From contig CAYOWQ010000001.1 in NCBI GenBank assembly GCA_964407695.1, forward strand, positions 496,001-560,000: 64,000 bases of DNA, read 5' to 3'. Made by a program: the position numbers and the translations under genes. The notes beneath the pieces are model-generated. The model worked only from the letters and a program-made list of their open reading frames with translations. It ran no database searches and had not been told where the DNA came from. Positions within the stretch are counted from its first letter, which is position 1; every line of letters starts with the position of its first letter. Below are positions 59,916 through 64,000 of the stretch, piece after piece. This DNA comes from CAYOWQ01 sp964407695 (lineage in GTDB: Bacteria; Planctomycetota; Phycisphaerae; Phycisphaerales; SM1A02).

Positions 59916-61268
59916 CTACTTCCCCCCATCGTCGTCGGATGTTGTGGGGGCAAAATCACCATCGTCGATCAGTCGTTCCGCCGGCTGCCCGGAGGCGATC
60001 GGCGGCTCCGAAACGGGTTCCGAGACAGCGCTGCTCTGCCGCTTCGCGGGCATTCCGGCTCGACCGATTCGAAGCTCGCGTTTCGAATCTCCGGCCAGAT
60101 ACAGCGTCTGGGTTGGGAAGGCGAACTCGATCCCCGCTCGGTTGAATTCTTCCAGAATCCGCTGATTGATCTTCGAGGCATGCGCCTGAAAGGCCCAGTA
60201 ATCGCGATCCGGCGCCACGACAAACCAGTACATCGCCCGGATATTGAGGCTGTCGGAATTGAACTCGCTGAAGTTCACCCGAGGCGGGCGATCCTTCAGA
60301 TTCATCGCCGATGAGAACTCCGGATCGTTCAGGATGCGGCGAATGATCTCGATCCCTTCCTTCAGCTTCTCGGGGGTCGTGTCGTAGGTAACCGTGGCAT
60401 TGATCGTGCGCTGAAAGAACAGCCGCCGTGTCATGTTCTCGATCACGCCGTCCGTGAACTTCATGTTCGGAACGTTGATCAAATGGCCCTGCAGCGTGCG
60501 CACTTTGGTCGATCGAAAACCGATTTCCTCCACGGTGCCATCGATCTTGTCGAGGACGATTCGGTCTCCGATCGAAAATGGTCGGTCCACCAGCACCGTC
60601 AGAGATCCGAAGACATTCTTCAGTGAATCCTGCGCTGCCAGCGACACGGCCAAACCCGCAATGCCTAATCCAGCCAACCAGCTGGTGATGCTCTGTCCGA
60701 AGACGTTCTGCACGACAAACAAAGCAATCACGATGAGCAGAAAAACACGCAGCGCCTTGCGCAACAGCGAGACCACCATCTGGTCGATGGGGTGGCCCGT
60801 CCGCGCTGCCAGGCGCTCGAACCCGACGTCCACGAGGTCGACCAGATTGAGCAGCCACCAGCCCGCGGCAGTGATATAGAAAAGCGCGATCGCACGCTGC
60901 ACGACGTCGGTCAACGTGGCATCTAGCTTCAAGCCGAAAAGCCCGATCGCGATCGCCCCGGTCATGATCGCCAGCATCGCCGGGCCCCGAAGCGACTTCA
61001 CCAGCACCGCTCGAACGTGCCATCCCCTTAACTCAAGTCGGGTCGAAACGGAATCCAGGAGTTTCCGCAGCATTCGAGTGGCAAACAAGCCAAGGACGAT
61101 GAGTGCGAACAGGACGAGCCATGCCCACAGCGAAGTCTCCGTAAAGACCGGTCCGAGCGACTCAAGCAGGCGCCCGAAGGCGGATTGGATACCGGCGGGC
61201 GGATCGGCAGCCCCGGTCATTGCTGGTTCCTGGGCTGCGACCGGCACTTCTTCAAGAAAAGAGCGCAT
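59916..61268 (-). CDS. MscS-family mechanosensitive channel
   Basis: The protein has 450 residues. Four or more membrane segments lie at about 47-66, 90-112, 128-146 and 165-190. The pore helix TM3 and the start of the beta-domain follow: SWLAGLGIAGLAVSLAAQDSLKNVFGS then DRPFSIGDRIVL, the canonical MscS signature. A soluble C-terminal cage domain and a polar tail (about 410-450) complete it. It should open under membrane tension to release solutes during hypo-osmotic shock. It lies 37 bp upstream of hmgA on the same strand. Confidence 0.92.
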   Translation of the reverse strand: MRSFLEEVPVAAQEPAMTGAADPPAGIQSAFGRLLESLGPVFTETSLWAWLVLFALIVLGLFATRMLRKLLDSVSTRLELRGWHVRAVLVKSLRGPAMLAIMTGAIAIGLFGLKLDATLTDVVQRAIALFYITAAGWWLLNLVDLVDVGFERLAARTGHPIDQMVVSLLRKALRVFLLIVIALFVVQNVFGQSITSWLAGLGIAGLAVSLAAQDSLKNVFGSLTVLVDRPFSIGDRIVLDKIDGTVEEIGFRSTKVRTLQGHLINVPNMKFTDGVIENMTRRLFFQRTINATVTYDTTPEKLKEGIEIIRRILNDPEFSSAMNLKDRPPRVNFSEFNSDSLNIRAMYWFVVAPDRDYWAFQAHASKINQRILEEFNRAGIEFAFPTQTLYLAGDSKRELRIGRAGMPAKRQSSAVSEPVSEPPIASGQPAERLIDDGDFAPTTSDDDGGK

Positions 61269-61321
61269 GGTCCTACTCTATCGATCCCGGCTGATCGCTC
61301 AAGACGCCGTGGGATGAACGC

Positions 61322-61837
61322 CTAATCATCTGCGCGAGGACGCCAGCCGTCAGCACGCAGAAGGCGCAACGTGCGATCAAGGGATCCGGTTTGGCGAGCG
61401 ACCGCCTCAGTTGTGGAAGGTTCCACCTCCGACGAAAGCGATGGAAACTGAGCCCGAGACGAATCCAGCAAACGCTTCAATGCTGAAACCTGTCGTCGTT
61501 GCGTGATGGATGCATGAACCCATCCCGCCGGTGCGAGCGTGCGAAATCCGTGCGGCCTGACCCAGGCAAACCGGTCGATCGCCTGACGGGCCTCGGCCGG
61601 CGGCAGCTTGAACTCAACATTGACGCCGCGGCCGGTCTCGGGCGCTGAGACATGTGCCAGCAGCTTGAACTTCGCACGATTTGCGGCAAGCGCTACCTTA
61701 TACGCCCGCCCGCCCCATTGCACAGTGGAGAACACATCGGGCAGCGCATTCAGCATGCGGCCGACCTCATCGATCAGCGACAGTTCCGCCGCCGATTTCG
61801 CCTTCAGCTTCCCCGACTTTTTCTTAGACCGCGCCAT
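61322..61837 (-). CDS. YjbR/MmcQ-like or DUF1801-like small protein
   Basis: The protein has 171 residues. A Lys-rich start (MARSKKKSGKLKAK) is followed by a domain with VFSTVQWGGRAYKVALAANRAKFKLLAHVS and PAEARQAIDRFAWVRPHGFRTLAPAGWVHASI. This resembles the cyaY-fold YjbR/MmcQ group of small DNA-binding-like proteins. No function is established. Its start overlaps the panC 3' end by 14 bp, so it is probably in the same operon. Confidence 0.7.
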   Translation of the reverse strand: MARSKKKSGKLKAKSAAELSLIDEVGRMLNALPDVFSTVQWGGRAYKVALAANRAKFKLLAHVSAPETGRGVNVEFKLPPAEARQAIDRFAWVRPHGFRTLAPAGWVHASITQRRQVSALKRLLDSSRAQFPSLSSEVEPSTTEAVARQTGSLDRTLRLLRADGWRPRADD

Positions 61838-62663
61838 TATCGATCAGCCTCACCGATTCCAGCCTCGCCGCGACGAGCGCCCGACGCGGCCGATTGTGCA
61901 CCCCTGTCGTCGTGAGCGTTTCCGCGTCGCGCACCACGGCATAGTCGGTCTCAAGGCCGAGCTCATCGAGGATCGATCGCATCCTTCGTTCCGCCAGCCC
62001 GGCATCATCGGTTTCCGATGCTTCACAGATCGCCCGCCAGAGCCCGAGAGCCTGCTCGCGCTGTTCCGGCCGCAGGTACCGATTGCGGCTGCTCATCGCC
62101 AGTCCATCAGGCTCGCGAACGGTCGGGTGCGGCACAATCGCGAGATCGCCCCACCGTGGCGACTCCTGCGCCACCAGTTGCGAAATCACCTTGAACTGCT
62201 GGTAGTCCTTCTCGCCAAACACCGCCGCTCGAGGCCGCACGATGTCAAACAGCCGGGCGACCACCTGGCAGACTCCCGCGAAGTGCGTGGGTCGAAACGC
62301 ATCCTCAAGCCGTGGCTGGCGAGCCGCCGGCGGCAATGGGGGGGTCGGCACTGCGACGCCCGGGGGATACATCTCCTCCGGAGTCGGCGCAAAAATGACC
62401 GTCGCTCCATTCGTCCCGCTGAGAGTCACATCATTCTCGAAAGTTCGCGGATATTTTCCGAAGTCCTCACCCTCGGCGAACTGGGTGGGGTTCACGAAAA
62501 TGCTGACGACCACCTCGCCGCCGCCCGACGCATCTCGCAGGCTCGCCGCCCGGCGAATCAGCGCGGCATGCCCCTCATGCAGGGCCCCCATGGTCGGCAC
62601 GAAGAAGCCCCCCAGAAAGGGCTTCAACTCGTCGGCCTTGGTCAGTATCCGCGGGTTGCTCAT
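61824..62663 (-). CDS. panC: pantoate--beta-alanine ligase PanC
   Basis: PanC joins pantoate and beta-alanine with ATP to give pantothenate. The 279-residue protein has VPTMGALHEGHAALIRRA (HIGH-like site), SIFVNPTQFAEGEDF, FRPTHFAGVCQVVARLF, FGEKDYQQFKVI and the C-terminal SSRNRYL. AAGG lies 5-6 nt before ATG 62663. The start overlaps the stop of the hydrolase lipoprotein gene as ATGA. panB and panD are not in the window. Confidence 0.95.
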   Translation of the reverse strand: MSNPRILTKADELKPFLGGFFVPTMGALHEGHAALIRRAASLRDASGGGEVVVSIFVNPTQFAEGEDFGKYPRTFENDVTLSGTNGATVIFAPTPEEMYPPGVAVPTPPLPPAARQPRLEDAFRPTHFAGVCQVVARLFDIVRPRAAVFGEKDYQQFKVISQLVAQESPRWGDLAIVPHPTVREPDGLAMSSRNRYLRPEQREQALGLWRAICEASETDDAGLAERRMRSILDELGLETDYAVVRDAETLTTTGVHNRPRRALVAARLESVRLIDNGAV

Positions 62664-63730
62664 CGCACCTTCATAGGCGGCGCTTTGTCGCCGAACCATT
62701 CCGGATGAGATTTCTTTGCCCGCGCCACGAACTGCTCCCCCTCGCTCCGCTCCATCGCGCCCGTATCGGCCAGCCATGAAACGAGTTCGATCTCGATCAG
62801 AGGCAGGGCGTGGCGGCCGGTCGGCACATGCTCGAAGCGGTGATCGACATCCTGTAGTTCGAGGTAGTTCAAGTTGGTCTTTCCCGCTCGCACAAAGGCG
62901 TCGCGAACCACCCGGGCGCTCTCCACCGGCACGCTGGTGTCGGCATCGCCGTGCACAAGGAAGATGGGAATTTGAAGACTCAACAGATCGTCAAGTGGTG
63001 CATCAAACAGAAAGCTGCTCCAGCGGCGGTACGGATGGCCCAGCCAAAGCGTGTCAGCCTGGGGATGCGCCCGGATATCGTCGAACGCGGTGTCGAGTTG
63101 TGCTTCACCGCCGATCCCATAGGCGGCCGGATTGCGCTGCACCAACGTGCGCAGTTCCTCCGCCTGCGACATTCCGCCGCCGCTGCCCATCACGACAAGA
63201 TGGGTCAAGCGCGGCTCCAACGTCGCAACCGCCGCGGCCACATCACCGCCCTCGCTCGTTCCCATCAGAATCACCGGACCTTCGGGCCGTCGATGATCGA
63301 GGTCATCCCGAATGACGGCGAGATGGTCAGCCACGCGAACATCCTTTGCGGCTCCCTTCAGCGATGCCTCCGGATCGACGGAGCCATCGGCGGCAACCCC
63401 TCGCCGCTCCATCATCACCACGTCCATCCCCATCGCGTTTGCCCCTGCGAGTCGGCCTGTCGCATTCAAGACCGTCTCATCTTCCGATCCTTGGATGTAG
63501 TACAGGACTCCTCTGGGATGCTCCCAGTGTGGTTTGCCGAACCTCCACTCAAAATTCTTGTACGCCTGCAGCGGGAAGCCATCTGGTGCGGCGACGGAAT
63601 ATCGCTGGGTTGCCACCTGAAGCTGGCATCCGCCGAGGCTGCCACTGGCGACCGCAACGATGAGGACCAAAAGGCACCTCGTTGCCGCTGTCCGCATCAG
63701 GAGAAGAAAAATCGAAGAAACAGATTGCAT
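62660..63730 (-). CDS. alpha/beta-hydrolase lipoprotein
   Basis: The protein has 356 residues; a start at ATG 63697 would remove 11. The signal ends VASGSLGGC, a lipobox with Cys at about 35. The alpha/beta-hydrolase core has the nucleophile elbow GTSEG (LMGTSEGGD), the acid in VHGDADTSVP and the His in DVDHRFEHVP. It is probably an esterase or peptidase anchored to a membrane; the substrate is unknown. A strong sigma-70-type promoter lies immediately upstream. Its stop overlaps the panC start. Confidence 0.83.
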   Translation of the reverse strand: MQSVSSIFLLLMRTAATRCLLVLIVAVASGSLGGCQLQVATQRYSVAAPDGFPLQAYKNFEWRFGKPHWEHPRGVLYYIQGSEDETVLNATGRLAGANAMGMDVVMMERRGVAADGSVDPEASLKGAAKDVRVADHLAVIRDDLDHRRPEGPVILMGTSEGGDVAAAVATLEPRLTHLVVMGSGGGMSQAEELRTLVQRNPAAYGIGGEAQLDTAFDDIRAHPQADTLWLGHPYRRWSSFLFDAPLDDLLSLQIPIFLVHGDADTSVPVESARVVRDAFVRAGKTNLNYLELQDVDHRFEHVPTGRHALPLIEIELVSWLADTGAMERSEGEQFVARAKKSHPEWFGDKAPPMKVR

Positions 63731-63743
63731 TGGCTGGGCCTCT

Positions 63744-63771
63744 ATGATAGCATTTTGTACGGTATTGTCAA
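63744..63771 (-). promoter_or_regulatory. strong sigma-70-like promoter for the hydrolase-panC operon
   Basis: On the minus strand a consensus TTGACA (63766-63771) and TATCAT (63744-63749, five of six) are separated by 16 bp. The predicted transcript would start only about 6-7 nt before the ATG at 63730, implying a near-leaderless mRNA or use of the later ATG at 63697. Confidence 0.72.
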
Positions 63772-63886
63772 GTCGGTGGTCGCTGCCTATTTGGAGATTG
63801 CCTTGCTGGGATTGAGCCTAGAATGATTCCAAATCAGCAGTTGAGAATGAGTCTCGACATCGAACGGTTCTGACAGGTCTGACCCT

Positions 63887-64000
63887 ATGGCTCCAAAACT
63901 ACCTATCTACATGGACAATGCGGCCACCACCCGAACCGACCCGCGGGTGGTGGAAGCCATGCTTCCCTACTTCACCGAGAAATTCGGCAACGCCGCCAGC
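63887..64000 (+). CDS. iscS: cysteine desulfurase, partial (C-terminus outside window)
   Basis: Thirty-eight codons are present from ATG 63887. The peptide begins MAPKLPIYMDNAATTRTDPRVVEAMLPYF (quoted in part: IYMDNAATTRTDPRV), the conserved N-terminus of IscS/NifS class V aminotransferases. The enzyme releases sulfur from cysteine with PLP for iron-sulfur clusters. It is divergent from the hydrolase-panC operon. The IscS/NifS distinction cannot be made here. Confidence 0.85.
   Translation, partial: MAPKLPIYMDNAATTRTDPRVVEAMLPYFTEKFGNAAS

Overview
The window is GC-rich bacterial chromosome, densely coded on both strands. It most likely comes from a member of the Planctomycetota, probably class Phycisphaerae. 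The pointers are a prepilin-like protein with a planctomycete-style C-terminal DG motif, a membrane protein ending in a Cys-x2-Cys-GYDLRG ... CPECG ribbon, an enlarged acyl carrier protein beside hotdog dehydratases, many small lipoproteins, and a murC-murB-ddl-ftsQ cluster that is not followed by ftsA/ftsZ. The assignment is by family resemblance only.

Layout. 1-4.6 kb (minus): lipid genes (FabZ-like, ACP, FabZ-like) coupled to a large degenerate 2-oxoacid oxidoreductase-like fusion. 4.6-10.5 kb: tandem peroxiredoxin, sulfotransferase, queC, sugar-phosphate transferase, J-protein and greA. 10.6-15.8 kb (minus): membrane protein, then ftsQ, ddl, murB and murC for peptidoglycan synthesis. 15.8-18.1 kb is repeat-rich: three arrays of 8-bp period, a 21-bp tandem array, a dRS3-like palindrome, a REP-like hairpin and a strong terminator around two small genes. 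18.1-24.4 kb: sigma-54 activator, TPR protein, Hsp70, prepilin-like protein and two paralogous lipoproteins. 24.4-36.7 kb: pheT lacking its OB-fold, cyclodeaminase family protein, cobalamin-domain protein, ubiE, M48 protease, serine hydrolase, ALDH7, Nudix, purQ and a Xer recombinase. 37-44.5 kb: two lipoproteins (one TolB-like), tRNA-Lys(UUU), a SNF2/SWIM pair and a secreted phosphodiesterase-fold enzyme. 44.5-50.5 kb (minus): pyruvate dehydrogenase E1a-E1b-E2 and a C-terminal processing protease. 50.7-64 kb: pteridine-reductase-like SDR, metalloprotease-like lipoprotein, valS, TPR lipoprotein, hmgA, MscS channel, YjbR-like protein, panC, hydrolase lipoprotein and the start of iscS.

The most unusual feature is in valS. 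A complete REP-associated tyrosine transposase (RAYT) unit of 603 bp, bounded by 25-bp inverted REP palindromes, sits inside the valyl-tRNA synthetase gene. It is exactly in frame and in the same orientation. The 1307-codon frame stays open through both REPs and the transposase, and all synthetase signature motifs survive. Removing the unit in silico restores a normal linker. This is either a domesticated HUH-nuclease domain within an essential enzyme, a tolerated mobile element, or an assembly artefact at a repeat, and it should be checked first.
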